Of a DNA stretch of 64,000 bases, positions 26,601 to 41,600 are shown one piece after another. The DNA comes from Sordariomycetes sp. S80-01Y (taxonomy: Eukaryota > Ascomycota > Sordariomycetes). The notes beneath the pieces are model-generated. The model did no database searches. It saw only the letters and a program-made list of their open reading frames with translations, and had not been told where the DNA came from. Positions within the stretch are counted from its first letter, which is position 1; every line of letters begins with the position of its first letter. The stretch lies in assembly GCA_037042185.1 (NCBI GenBank), contig JAXQJY010000028.1:2170001-2234000 (forward strand), given 5' to 3'. Both the position numbers and the translations under genes were made by a program.

Positions 26601-29600
26601 TCCTTCTGCTGGATCGTCGACAGCGACAACCCCGAGAATCTGGCGCCTATTGGAACAATCGGCGAGGTCATGATCCAGGGACCGACACTACTCCGCGAGT
26701 ATCTCTCTAACGTGGACCAAACCGGAGCTGCCATTGCAACATCGCTACCGCAGTGGGCGCCTAGGACCTCAGAGCGTGGCTTCAAAAGGTTTTTCCGATC
26801 GGGCGATCTGTGCTCCTACAACAGCAACGGCACCATCGAGTTCGCTAGCCGTAAGGATACCCAGGTGAAACTCCGAGGCTTGCGGGTTGAATTAGGTGAA
26901 ATTGAATACCAAATTCAGGCAAACCTATCAAATGCCGGTACTGTCGCCGTTGACATCCTCCGTTCCGCCTCGACGGACGCTCTGGTTGCGTACTTCTCCC
27001 CGGATGCCGCGACGGTACCATCTGCAGATGGCGATGACGCGCTGTTCCTTCCCCTGAATGCAATATTGAGGGCACGATTTCTGGAACTAGTCGGAGCGTT
27101 GAGCATAGTTCTTCCCCGATACATGGTGCCCTCTGTGTTCATTCCGGTGAGAAACATGCCGTTCATCACCTCTACCAAGCTTGACCGTAAAAGATTGCGG
27201 GCTGAGACCGAGAGACTGAGCGAGGAAGCGCTGGCCCAGTACTCCCTTCAAAACTCCGAGAAGCGCAGTCCTGTCGGTCAAATGGAACAAACCCTGCAAG
27301 GGCTATGGTCGATAGTCTTGAACATTGCAACCGACAAGATTGGTCGAGACGATAGCTTCCTTCGCATCGGCGGTGACTCGATCGGTGTCATCCAACTAGT
27401 CAGCCTGGCTCGTCGGGAGGGCATAGTGTTGACGGTACAGGATGTCTTTGACGACCCTCGCCTGCTAGCGGTGGCTTCCAAAGCCAAGACTGGCCACGTT
27501 TCTGAAACGACATCCGTGGGCAGGTTCGGCCTTCTGGACACTTCCCTTGCACATCTCCTCGACGATGCAGTGAGGGAGCAGTGCAAAGTGGAACCAGATA
27601 ATATTGTTGATGCCTTCCCCTGCACTCCTCTCCAGGAAGGCCTCATTGCCTTGTCCGCTAAGCAACCAGGCTCATATATTACCAAGTACTTCTTCAAATT
27701 ACCCGCACATATCGACGACAACCGATTTGCAGCTGCTTGGGAGAAAACGGTGGCTGCCATCGACACTTTGCGCACCAGGATCATCTCCACCGACCAACGG
27801 CCCATCCAGGTCATTCTGAAGGATGATGTGCAGTGGGAAGATAGTCAAGGTTTGACCCTAGGAAGCTTCACTGAGGCTTCCAGGGAGTACAACATGACAT
27901 ACGGGTCTCGGCTTGCTCGCTATGCCATCGTGAAACAGCCAATCTCGGAGACTTCATATTTTGCCTGCGTCCTGCATCACTCCATCAGCGATGGATGGTC
28001 CCTGATGGCATTGGAGAAGACGTTGCAAAAGGCATACTGGGGCGAGCCACTCCCGGTATATCCACAATACTCTCGCTTCGTGCAATATGCCTTGGGCGTG
28101 TCTAGTGATGGTGCTGTCGCCGCCAGTAGCTATTGGCGGAAGCAGCTCGAGGGAAGCAGACCACTCAAGTTCCCTTCCACCAAAGGAATGAATCCAAGGG
28201 CGAGTATTGGGATGCACTCCTTAGACGTTGGGCTCCCGGTGATGGCTGTCGGTGTTACCCCAGCTACTATTTTACGAGCTGCATGGGCCATATGGCTATC
28301 ACAGCGCAACAACGAGCTGAGCGTCACGTTTGGCGCCACGGTTTCCGGGAGAAATGCACCCGTGGAAGACATCGAAAGCATGGTCGGACCAACCATCGCA
28401 TCGGTGCCCGTTCGAGTCGATGTTCCTGGTGAGATGGATGTTGGTTCGTTCCTACAGGGTATCCAAAGCCAGGCCTCTGAGATGATTGCGTACGAACAAT
28501 TCGGACTCCAGAACATCAGCCGGCTTGGAAAGAACGAATCAGCCGCTTGCGATTTCTTCAGTCTTGTAATCGTGCAGCCGAAACAATTCTCGGATGATCC
28601 AAATGGCGACGGCGAATTTGAGCGGCGCGTCACCATCTTCGGCGAGGAGGAGTACGACATGACGGAGAGAGAAATGACCCACTACTTCAACTACCCGCTC
28701 GTGGTGCTTATGGTGCAGCACAGCAACCACGTGACCATTCGCTTCTTCTACAACACCAGCGTGCTCAACGCTCTCGAGGTTGATGTTATCGGTCGTCAAC
28801 TCTACCGGGTTCTTCAACAACTCCTTTCAGACGATGCAGCCTCTTCACCTCTCAAGAATGTATCCCTCATCGACGAATGGGACCGTTCACACGCGCTTCA
28901 GAGCTCGCGACTTGTCCATCAGCCTGACGCCTGCGTTCACTGGCGTATCCAGGAACGCATCCGAGCTCAGCCAGAAGCCCCAGCAGTGGCTTCACCTGAT
29001 GGCGACCTGACTTATCATCAGTTGGGAATTTATGCATCGCGGCTGGCACAAAAACTCCAAGCACTCGGCGTGGCGCCCGAGGTCAAGGTCCCAATATGCT
29101 TCCCAAAATCTACTTGGGCCATCGTGTCAATGCTCGCCATCGAGATGGCAGGAGGCGTTCTGGTGCCCCTGGACCCAGATGCCCCTACTTCGAGACTGCA
29201 GGCCATTTTGCAAGCCACAGAAGCCACCCTTGTGCTGACTTCTGACTCGAGTCGTCTAGTGGAAGAGGCCGTGGGAGCCTCCATCCTTGTTGTGGATGAG
29301 CAGCTACTCAAGAAGTTGCCAGACTCGACACCTACTAAGGAGACGCCGGTTCAGCCAAATAATGCCAGTTTTATCATCTTTACATCTGGATCGACGGGAC
29401 AGCCCAAGGGTATCGTCATTGAACACGCCGCGATATGCGCCACAGCCGACGGCTACCAGACCATGCCTTACGGAGGTATGGGACCGGGCGACCGGATTTT
29501 CCAGTTCTGCGCATACACATTCGATGTTGGCATTATGGACATTTTCATCGGGCTAATGCACGGTGCGTGCATTTGCAGCCCCTCCAACCATGAGCGCCGC

Positions 29601-32600
29601 AACGATCTCGATGGTGCTATTAGGCGCAGCAACGCCAACTGTCTCTTCATTACCCCCACAGTTGCTGGCCTCATTGATCCCCTCAATGTTCCCGCAGTCA
29701 AAAGACTTCACTTGGCGGGTGAAGCTATCAGCCCCAAGATCGTTGATCGCTGGTCGCGCCATGCCGAGATACATGGCTTGTACGGTCCCGCGGAAGCGTC
29801 AGTCTGTGCCTGGAGAGCCGACCTCTCCGGGGGAGGCAAGACGACCAACATCGGTGTACCTCTTGGCTGTGCTTTCTGGGTGGTTCACACCGAGGATGTC
29901 AAGAAGCTGGTTCCTGTAGGGGCTATCGGAGAGCTTCTTATCCAAGGACCGACCCTCGCACGTGGTTACCTTAATGGAGAAACCACACAAAACGCAAACT
30001 GGCTTGAAGATGTCGATTGGCTTCCAGGCCCGCTCACACGGGCGTATCGCTCAGGAGATCTTGTGCGGAGGAATGAGGACGGCACTTTCGACTACATTGG
30101 TCGAAAAGATACCCAAGTCAAGCTTCATGGACAGCGGATCGAACTCGGCGAAGTCGAGTACCAAATCAGCCAGTCCCTCCCAGAAGACATGAGTATCATT
30201 GTCGAAGTAATGAAGAACGGGCCGGCGGACAGTCAGACTGATATTCTCGCTGCTCTTATGTGGTACACGAGTGGTCTCTTATCTGAAGCCCCTCATGTGC
30301 GGCTCGTACAAAACATCACTCCCGGCATCCAGAGTCTGATTTCCAACCTCGGTGCTTCGCTCTCTCAAACACTGCCGTCCTACATGGTTCCATCTCTCTT
30401 CCTTGTTTTCGAGGGAATGCCGGCTCAGACGTCTTCCGGCAAAGTGGACCGAAAAGCGCTGCGCTCAACAGCCATGGACATTCCACCGCCGCACAGAACG
30501 GCGTTTAGCATTGATGCTGCCGTCGTTGAGCCCCCGGAGACTGATATGGAGGTCCGGATAAGAGACATCTGGTCGAGCATCGTCGGAACTTCCCCCGAGA
30601 ACATCGGGAGGAACACCAAGTTTGGCGACTCAGGTGAGGATTCTATCAGTGCTATTAAGCTTGTGTCTCGTGCAAGGTCCAAGGGCATCCGACTGAGCGT
30701 GGAAGCTATTTTTGGAAGCCCGCGCCTCCGTGACCTCGCACTGACAGCCAAGCTCGCTACGACAAGCCGCTCCCATCAAGTAAGACCCCTGGCAATGCTA
30801 CCGGAGGCCACAAGAGACGAGATCATCGAAAGTGCTCGTGAACAGTGCAACTTGAACAGTACGACCGCAGTCGAAGATGTGTTCCCCACCACAAAGCTGC
30901 AGGAGGGGTTGGTCGCACTCACTGCCTCGAGCCCAGGTTCTTACATCGCACACTCCGTGCTTCAGCTGGCTTCGACGGCATCCGTGGACCGATTCAAACA
31001 CGCGTGGCAGAAGGCAGTTTCCGCATTTCCCATTGTTCGAACAAGAGTTGTGACTCACAACAGCGCCACTTACCAGGTTGTGGTCAAGAGTGCTGTTGAT
31101 TGGGAGGACACCAAACAGCTCAACCTTTCTTCCTATGTCGAGGCTGCAGCCAACATTCAGATGAGTTACGGTACAGCTTTGAACCGTTTTGCTATCGTAG
31201 AGGAAGAAGATGGCACTCGATTTTTCGTGTGGACAGCTCACCACGCAACCTTTGACGCTTGGTGTCGCAAGATGGTCTACGAAGCGTTGGAGCTTGCGTA
31301 TCGCGACCAGAAGGTTCCTACACCAAGCCCATTCTCCGAGTTCGTCAGCTATGTCAGAAACATAGACCATGACAAGGCCGCAAACTACTGGAGATCCCAG
31401 TTGCAATTCAAGCCACCCGCCTTCCCTCAGCCCCAAAATGGAACAATCATACGAGACAGTCCCAGCAAAATCTATCAGCAAACGATTCCTCTACCTCCGG
31501 TTGGGCAGTCGTCCATTTCTCCTTCTAATAGGATGAGAGCCGCCTGGGCCTTGGTCCTGGCTCGCTATAGCGACGCGTCAGACGTGTGTTTTGGAGCCAT
31601 TGTCTCCGGTCGACATGCTCCTATTCCCGGCGTCGAGAGCATCGCCGGGCCGACTATTGCAACAGTGCCCATACAACTTCGCATTGACCAGGATATGTCT
31701 GTGAGGGACTATCTTCGTATGGTACAGGAGCAAGCCATATCCATGGTGCCTTATGAGCAATATGGGCTACGCAACATTGCGAAATTGAGCGCTGAGGCCA
31801 AGAATGCTTGCGACTTCTCGAGCCTTCTGGTCGTGCAGGCAAGCCAGCTTTCCAACGAACAGACCGGATCCGTCCTTGTCGCCCCAGAGCCAGGAAGATA
31901 CGACGATGCGGCATCCATGGCCCATTATTCAGATTACCCGCTCGTTTTGGAGGCATCTACCCGTGGTGACTCCATGGATTTCACTTTCACCTACAAAGAG
32001 TCTGCCATCCAGGAGGCTGCGCTAGAGGCTATCACCCAGCAGCTTTCTCATGTATTGGGGCAACTGTCAGAGGAAAGTGATTCCCGCTTAATCGACCTAC
32101 AAATTGCGGGACCTTGGGACCTTGCGTGGGCAACAAGCAGAAATTCAGCCCCTGAAAAGGTTTCTGCCTGCGTACAGGATCTAATTTCGAACCAGACACG
32201 CTCCACGCCTCACCAACAAGCCGTCTACTCAACGGTTATGAGCCTTACCTATCAGGAGCTCGACGTTCTTTCTGACAGGCTCGCGTGGCACCTTGCGAGC
32301 ATTGGTGTCAGTACAGAGAGAACAGTAGCCTTATGCTTTGAATGTTCCCCTTGGGTTGTGGTTGCAATGCTCGCTGTGTTTAAAGCTGGAGGAGCCTTTG
32401 TTCCTTTGAACCCAAGTGACTCACGAAGCCGCCGCGAGGAACTTGTGGAGCGAGCGCACGTCGAGTTCGTCCTGACATCCGCAGCCAGTGGCGGTAGTTG
32501 TGAGAACCTTGCTACAAATGTCCTTATAGTGTCGCAAGATTTGTTCAACAACTTACCCAACCAACGGGGCCAAGCGCCCCTTGATGTCAAACCCGAGAAT

Positions 32601-35600
32601 GCGGCCGTCATTCTCTTCACCTCTGGCTCTACCGGCAAACCTAAAGGTGTGGTCATGGAGCACGCTGCGTTGGCTTCTAGCATGATGCGCGGGCATGGAA
32701 AGACGTACAGACTCGACAAGGCGAGCCGGGTTCTCCAGTTCTCAAGCTATGTATTCGATGTGAGCCTGAGCGAAATCCTCAGTGTGCTTGTGCGTGGAGG
32801 AACTGTCTGCGTACCCGATACCACTGAAAGATTGGAAGGTCTCACCGACTTCATGCTCGCTGCTGAGGTTAATACCGCCTTCTTGACACCTACAATAGCA
32901 CGAACTCTCGACCCTGACCGCCTGCCCTCTCTGAACAAGCTCGTTGTTGGAGGCGAGGCTATTGGAAGGGACACTCTCAGCAAATGGTTTGGCCGTGTTG
33001 AACTTCTGAACGGTTATGGCCCGGCAGAGGCGTGCATTTGCTGCACTACGTTTGACTACCAGTCCAAGGATGACCTTCCTGCTACCATCGGATACGGTGC
33101 AAACGCTGCTTGCTGGGTTGTCGAACCCGATAACCACGAGAAGCTTGCACCAATTGGTTGTATTGGCGAGCTTCTTGTCCAGGGCTTCGTTGCTCGCGGT
33201 TATCTCGACGACGAGGAACGCACGGCTGAGGTCTTCTTCGACGGGGTCCCCTGGCTTTCCTCGGACAGTGGCGCTCAAAAGCCTCGCTTCTACAAGACGG
33301 GCGACCTTGTTCGCTATAAGCCAGACGGATCCCTCGAAATTCTTGGCCGCAAGGACGCCCAACTCAAGCTTCGCGGCCAGCGACTGGAGCCCGAGGGCAT
33401 CGCCTCCAAGATGAGAGAGTCCGAGCCTTCGCTCAAGGATGTGGCAATTGATGTTCTGAAGAAAGGAGCACGGGAGCTTCTCGTAGCCTACATCAGCCTT
33501 ACTCACAAGGAAGGACTCGTGCAAGCTGGGGCAGACAAGTTCTTCTACACACTGGAAGACCCGGCCACCATCCGCGCTTTGCAGACCCTGTCCCTCAAGT
33601 TGAAGGACGCACTGCCTAGTCACTCTGTACCGTCTCTTTTCCTACCTGTCAGCTCGATGCCTTTCCTCAGTGCGTTCAAGATCGATCTCAAACGACTGCG
33701 GCAGGAAGCTCAGCTGCTCTCGTCCGCCCAGTTGGCCGCGTTCACTCTTGAAGCGACCGAAATCATCCAACCCACAACAACGGAAGAGCTAAAACTACGG
33801 CAAATTTGGGCCGAGGTGCTAGAAATGGAGCCACAGATCATTGGCAAGATGGATAAGTTCCTCAGCATTGGGGGTGACTCAGTATCTGCCCTCCAGATGG
33901 TGTCCAAGGCCAAAGACCAAGGACTACTCATCCCCATAGCCAACGTATTCAAGGACTCGCGGCTCATGACGCTTGCGGAAACTGCCCAGAAGCGAACAAA
34001 AACAAAGGAGACACTCACGATTGAGCCTTTCCAACTCCTGGCAAACGCTGCAGAGGCAAAGGCGGAGATTAGGTCCCAGAGCGGTCTCAAGGGGCATCAC
34101 TTCATCGACGATGCGTACCCTGCCACTCCGCTTCAGGAAGGCCTCATGGCTCTGTCCGTTACGCAGCCCGGTTCATATGTGGCCAAAAATGCATTTGCTT
34201 TGGATGAGAACGTCAACCTTACTCGTTTCAAGGCGGCCTGGGAACGCACCGTTCAGCTCTGCGCCAACCTTCGTACCCGTATCGTTCGCGTTGGCAGTGC
34301 CCATATCCAAGCCGTCATCAGTAACGATTTCGAGTGGGACTTCGATGGGCACGTCACAGAGACTGTCCAGCACGGTATTGGATGGCACATGGGTCAGCTC
34401 TCCGCCAAGTCCAGCATGGGCTATGGGACCAGGCTCAATCGTTGCAGCGTTGTTCGCGGTAATGATAGCCGATACTACTTCCTCTGGTTGAGCCACCATA
34501 CAGTCTTTGACGGATGGACAAACAAGCTGATGTTTGACATCCTTCGGCGCACATATGACGACCTTGGTGTGCCGAACTGCACCCCATTCGTACACTTCAT
34601 TGCGTATCTGCAGAAGACGAACCAGTCTGCCGCAGAGGCGTTCTGGAGGCAGCAGTTGGAAGGTGCCCAGAAGACTGTTTTCCCTCTTCATCGCCATAGG
34701 GCAACGGCCGGCGCCACCCAGTCGTTCACCGCCAAGTTCCAGCTCCCCAACGCCACCACGTCTACCCTTCCCGTCACCAAGGCCAATCTGATGAGGGCGG
34801 CCTGGGCTTTGGTCCTCGGCCGGTCCGCCAACACCGATGATGTTACGTTTGGAGCTACTGTTTCTGGACGTAATGCACCTGTTGATGGCGTCGACTCTAT
34901 TCTTGGAGCTATGGTTGCCACTGTGCCCGTTCGCATCGCGACTGATGACCAGGCCACTGTCAGAAGCTTCCTCGAAGGTGTTCAGCAGCAAGCATCAAGC
35001 ATGATCGCCTACGAGCAGTTCGGCCTTCACAACATCTCCAAGCTGGGAAGCTCAATTCGAGAAGCTTGCGACTTTTCTTCATTGCTTGTCGTTCAGTCTC
35101 AGGAGCGGAGTGAATCGCGTGGTCCAGCCAACAAAGACATTCTCACACCTATCAAAGTCGGCTCAGGAGACGAAGAGGGAATGCAGGGATACTATACCTA
35201 TCCTCTGGTTCTTCAATGTGCCCTGGCTAACGAGGATATTGAACTGCACATCTTCCACGATTCCAATGCGTTCCATCAAGCCCAGGTTAATGCCCTCGCC
35301 CACCACTTTGAACATGTCGTTCACAGTTTAGCTGCGCTCGGCGGGTCAACTCAACGCTTGTCGACCTTGTCAATGTCTTCTCAGTGGGATGTGAAGATTT
35401 CAAGAGAGCTGAACCCAGACAAAACTAAGCTCATTAGTCGGTGCATTCATGACATGGTCGATCAGCAGGCTCTCGAGTGCCCCGACGCTATGGCTGTCCG
35501 CGGTTGGGATGTTCTATTTACCTACGCAGAGCTGGTGGCTGCTTCTGACAGACTGGCATCATACCTAGTTGAGGACGCTGGAGTCCAGAGTGGAGACATT

Positions 35601-38600
35601 ATCCATGTTCATTTTGAACACTCAGCATGGTACTGTGTTGCCATCTTGGCTGTCAACAAGGCTGGGTGTGCCTGGTCACCGTTGGAACCGGCGCACCCTG
35701 CGGAGCGTAAGAGACAAATCATGAAGCAAACGGGCGCTAAAATCACACTCACCGGATCTGCGTCTTTGGAGGCATGCAAGAAGCTCTCCGGAAAAGTCAT
35801 CAACGTTAATGGATCTTTCTGCGAAGAGCTGGCCACGAAGTACTCGTCAGGGCCGAGGACCGTCGTCGTCTCCCCCAAGGACGTGGCCTATATCTTGTTC
35901 ACGTCAGGCAGCACGGGTACCCCTAAAGGGTTCCTTATCGAGCACGAAGCCTTGTGCACTAACGAGATAGCTACCGCCGAATTTCTGGGAATATCGCCAA
36001 GGGTTCGAATGCTCCAATTCTCAGCATACAATTTCGACGTATCTATTGGCGAGATCTTCGGACCCCTTATTCGTGGCGCTTGCGTGTGTATACCACCACC
36101 GGAAGCCAGACTCAATGATATCCGGCCTTTCATGCGGGATGCTCTTGTTAACTGGACTTATCTCACACCGTCCTTTGCTCGCACAATTCAGCCTGCAGAC
36201 ATTCCTTCCTTGGAGCTCGTTCTTCTGGTCGGCGAGACCATGCCTCAAGATGTATTCGAGCAATTCCATGGAAAGGTCCGCTTCGTAAACGCCTGGGGCC
36301 CGTCAGAGACTGTTGTTTACAGCACAATACACGAATACAGTCAGGATGCGGACCCATCGGGCCCAATCGCCAACATTGGAAAGCCGGTGGGCTCGCAATG
36401 CTGGATTGTCAACCCGGAAAACCATGACGAGCTAGCTCCGATTGGTACCATCGGCGAAATCCTCATCCAAGGTCCGACCCTTCTAAGGGAGTATCTTGGT
36501 GATTCGGACCGAACGCAGAACACCTTGCTTTCAACTCTGCCACCGTGGGCTTTAGCTCATGAGCAGCCGCAGTACAACCGTTTCTATAAATCTGGCGACC
36601 TCGGCTATTATAACGGTGATGGCACCATTGTCTTTGTTAGTCGCAAGGATACCCAGGTTAAGATCCGTGGTCACCGCGTCGAACTGGGAGAAATCGAGTA
36701 CCAAGTTCGCACCCATCTGGGCATCCGGGACATCGCCGTCGACGTCCTTAAGCCCAACGGCACACCGAGCTTGACATTTTTTGGGTGCATGGAAACAGAC
36801 AACTCTTCAAGGGATAAAATCTTCCGGTCTGTGACCCCCGACTTCCAAAAGAGGATGCGGGAACTCGTGGGTGCGCTTAGCATCCACCTACCGAGCCACA
36901 TGGTGCCGACATTGTTCATACCTTGCAGCCACCTGCCCACCAATAGCTCAGCAAAGTTGGACAGAAAGCAGCTAAAGCTATTGGGAAGCAAGCTCCTTCC
37001 AAATGAGGTGGCTGAATATTCGTTATCAAACGCTGAACGAAGACAGCCACAGACCGAAGCAGAGGTCCAGCTTCAGAGTATCTGGGCTTCAATTCTACGT
37101 CTCCCGTTAGAGACGATCTCCAGAGACGATAGCTTTTTGAATCTTGGTGGTGATTCCATCTCAGCTATTTTCCTAGTCACCACTTTGGGCAACCAGGGCA
37201 TAAAAATCTCCGTTAAGGACGTTTTCAAGGATCCTCGTCTGTTTGCGCTCGCCGCCTGTGTCGCAGAAGCACAGACTGCCGGTCGTCTAGAGGACTCAGC
37301 TATTGAACCTTTCAGTCTCTTGCCAGAGGGTCTAAGATCACCCGAAATGCTTGGGTCCAAGCTCCAGGATCTCCGTTCAATGGAACCAGAGCTAGAGATC
37401 GACAACGCCATGCCGGTCACGGCTCTGCAAGAAGGCCTCATGGCTCTGGCCGCCAAGCATCCAGGCTCTTATACTGCCCGCTGGGCTTTCAAGCTGGACC
37501 CAAAAACAGATAAGCAAAAGTTCAAAGAAGCTTGGGAGAAGACCGTTCAACAATGCAGCAATCTGCGTACGCGAATCGTCCACATCGACGACGTTACGTT
37601 GCAGCTCCATACCTCATCCGATCAAGCATGGGAGAAGACGAGTGGAGACAGCCTATCATCGTTTCTCGCGAGAGCGCGCCAAATGGAGATGAAACTAGGC
37701 TCTCGTCTATGTCGGTGGGCACTTGTCGAGGAGTCTTCCGGTGATGTGTACTTTGTCCTCATCGCTCACCACGCTGTGTACGATGGCTGGACAATGCAAC
37801 TGGTCTTTGGGAGCTTGTTTGACATCTACACGGGAACCAACTCTATCACGACACGTCCCTTTGACTACTTCATTCGATACCTTCAGAGTATCAACGTCGA
37901 AGAGTCCAAGCAATATTGGACGGACCAGTTGTCTGATGCCCAGCGAGCATCATTCCCACCAAAACCACTGCTTGGCCACACCCCCGGTGCACTCAAGAAG
38001 CTCGAGTTGTCAGTCGAAGTCCCACACATGAGTGATAAGACTGTGACAATAGCTACTATCATACGTTCTGCTTGGGCCATTGTTCTCTCTAGGTACAGCG
38101 AGAGTAACGATGTCTGCTTCGGAACGACAGTATCGGGGCGCCAAGCACCAGTTCCAGGCATCGGCGAGATGCCAGGCCCGGTTGTCACGACAGTGCCTGT
38201 TCGGGTTCAGATTGACCCTGGCACGACCCCCAATGACCTTTTGGCCAAGGTCCAAGAACAGTCCCAAGCTATGGTTCCGCACGAACAGTTCGGTCTCCAG
38301 AATATTGCCAAGCTTGGACCTGCATACCAGGACGCTTGCGATTTCTCAAGCCTTCTAGTCATCCAGCCATATCAGCGGATGGGGGATGTTGGGGGTAGTT
38401 CCGAATCGGTCCTAACCTATGTCATTGACGACCAGGACTCCAACGCACAAATGGAGGGCTACTTTAACTACCCTATGGTACTCGAAGTCCTCACCTCTGA
38501 GTCAGATACTCGTCTGAACATCACTTTCGACTCGGACATCCTAGATGAGAATCAGGTACAAGCAGTTGCCCGACATCTAGACCATGCTATGGATCAATTA

Positions 38601-41600
38601 GTCCATAACAAACACCAGCCGCTATCCGACCTGTCCATCGCCAGCGACTGGGATCTGGAACAGGCCATCAACTTCAACGCCGTCGAGACAGAGGTAATCG
38701 AGTCAACTGTTCACGCGACCATGCACGAAGTCGCCTGCAAATCCCCTCAGGCCGCTGCTGTCAGGGCTTGGGATGTGGAGTTCACCTACGCGGAGCTTGA
38801 TCGGTACACTGATATCCTCGCGGAGCATCTTGTCGTCTCTGGATTAGTACGCCCTCGAGACTACGTCCATGTCCTGTTTGAAAAGTCAGGATGGTATCTC
38901 GTGGCAATCCTAGCGATCAACAAGGCCGGTGCCGCTTGGGTACCCATTGATCCTTCGCATCCTACAGAGCGCCTGAGGCAAATTGTGGACCAGACCAAGT
39001 CCAAGTTGACTCTCAGCTCACAGAGGAGCAAAGATCTTGGGGGAGACTTGACTGAACATGTGGTGGCTGTTACGGAAGAGTTGATCTATGGCCTGTCGCG
39101 TGACTTCAACGCTTCTCATCGCGAGGCCACCCTTGCCAATGTGAACACCTCGCCTCGAGACGCCGCCTACGTTCTGTTTACGTCTGGGAGCACTGGAACT
39201 CCAAAGGGTCTCATTGTCGAGCACACTGCTGTGGTGACAAGTGAGATCGCCATGGGACGGCGCCTAGGCATGACCGACGACGACAATGTCCTTCAATTCT
39301 CTGCCTACGTCTTTGACATGTCTATAGCAGACGGTGTCACACCGCTTTTCCACGGTGCCTGCATCTGCGTTCCATCTGAAGAGACCAGGATGGGCAATCT
39401 CGCAGAGTTCATCAACGAGATGGGCGTTACTTGGTGCTACCTCACTCCTTCCTTTGCTCGCACTCTTGAACCTACCCAGGTCCCCAGCCTGCAATTCGTT
39501 GGCCTCGCAGGCGAGGCTGTAGATCGAGACGTTTTCGAGTCGTGGGTTGGCAAGGTCCGCTTGGTTAACGTCTGGGGTCCGGCGGAGACCATTACTGGCG
39601 CCACACTTCACGAGTGGAAGTTGGCATCCGAGTCAACTACGGCTCTGGGCAAGCCGCTGGCTGCGGCCGCCTGGGTCGTTGATCCTGAACGGCCCCATTG
39701 CCTGGCACCTATTGGAGTAGTGGGCGAGATTTTATTGCAGTCGCCAACTCTCATGCGAGAGTACCTTGAGAATCCAGGCAAGACGGAAGAGGCCATTATA
39801 AGCCCACCACCGCAATGGGTCCAGCAACGCGAGGATGAGCACTGGAACCGATTGTACAGGACAGGCGACCTAGGACGGCTGAACGCCGACGGACAACTCG
39901 AATTCTTCGGCCGCAGGGACACACAAATCAAGATCCGAGGCCAGCGCGTTGAGCTGGCCGATATTGAGCATCACGTTCGCAGCAACCTCGCTGACGCTAC
40001 GGGCGTTGTTGTGGATGTGGTCAACAGCCAGGCAGACGCTAAGACCCTAGCTGCGTTCTTCACGTACAACCAAGATATCCGTGTCAAGCAGAGCGGCGCC
40101 AAGGACGACCTTTTCCTTCCTGTGGAACCCCATTCCCAGCTTCAACGCGATTTGGTGAGCCTAGCTGGTAAACTCAGACTGAGTCTGCCGCGTCACATGG
40201 TCCCGACAGTCTTTATACCTTGTAGATACATGCCATTCATCACGTCAAATAAGCTGGACAGAAAGCGCATCCGCGCAGATGCAGCTCGACTCGACTCCAG
40301 CCAACTCGCTGCTTACACCCTACAGAATGCGACCAAGCTTCCACCCCGGGGCCACCTGGAGAAGCGTCTGCAAAAGATCTGGGCCAGTTTCCTCAACGTC
40401 CCCGCCGAGACCATAGGGCGCGACGATAACTTCCTCAGCCTCGGGGGTGATTCGATCGCCGCGATTGGACTCGCCGCTGCTGCTCGTCAGGAGGGCATTA
40501 TCGTCAACGTTGCCGCTCTTTTCAAAGACCCTCGACTGTCGGGCATGGCGGCCGCTGCCTCCATTTCGCAGAACACGACTTGCCTTACGGCCCCCGGACC
40601 CTTTGAGCTTCTCGAACCGGAGAAAGAGCTCAATGCAGAGTCAATAGCGAAACAGATCCGTCTCCCAGAGGGTGCACATATCGAGGATGCATACCCTTGC
40701 TCACCCCTCCAGGAGGGCCTCATAGCTCTCTCCTCCAAGCAACCTGGAGCCTACGTCGCAACACATGTGCGTAAGCTGGGACGTTGTGTTGAAATTGATC
40801 GCTTCGAGGCTGCTTTTGAGGCCACCATCCAAGCCTTGACCAACTTGAGGACTAGGATTATTCTCATGGATGGCAGGGCCCTGCAAGTGGTATTAAGCCA
40901 TGACAAATCCAAGATCTCTACCGATGGCTTGGATCTTAGCGAAGCCGTTCACGCTGTCAAGGGTCTAAAGATGAGCTACGATACTCCGCTCAATCGGTTC
41001 TCCATCGCAACAGATGGCGAGCAAGCGTTCCTGATCTGGTCGGTTCACCACGCGGTATTGGATGGATGGTCTATCCGCCTTTTTCTTGAAAAGCTGTCTT
41101 CCATGTACCACAGCCTTGGCGGTAATCCGACAGCGCCTACCATTCACCCTTACTCTATCTTCATCAAGTATCTGCTCGATACGGACAACGAGGCAAGCGG
41201 TCTTTTTTGGAAGCAGCGCTTGTATGGTGCTATGCCGACTCTATTACCAGGGCATACACACCGCCTTGGTCTCTCTCAAAATCATCAAGCTGAGGGTGTA
41301 ATACTTGATAGTGGCCATCTGAGAAGGATCGTGTCGCTGCCCAAGCAGACTGCTGATTCGCCTTCTGTTACCCGCGCAACCATCGTTCGAGCTGCCTGGG
41401 CTATTGTTCTGTCCCGGCATTCAGATACAGGCGATGTATGTTTTGGAACCACTGTGTCTGGCCGTGAGATACCTCTCGCAGGAGTTGACTCTATCGCGGG
41501 GCCGACGATCGCCACTCTCCCCGTCCGTATCCAGATGAATAGGGATGCGGACGATGACATCTCAGTTGCCGAATTCTTGGAAACTGTACAGGGCGAGGTA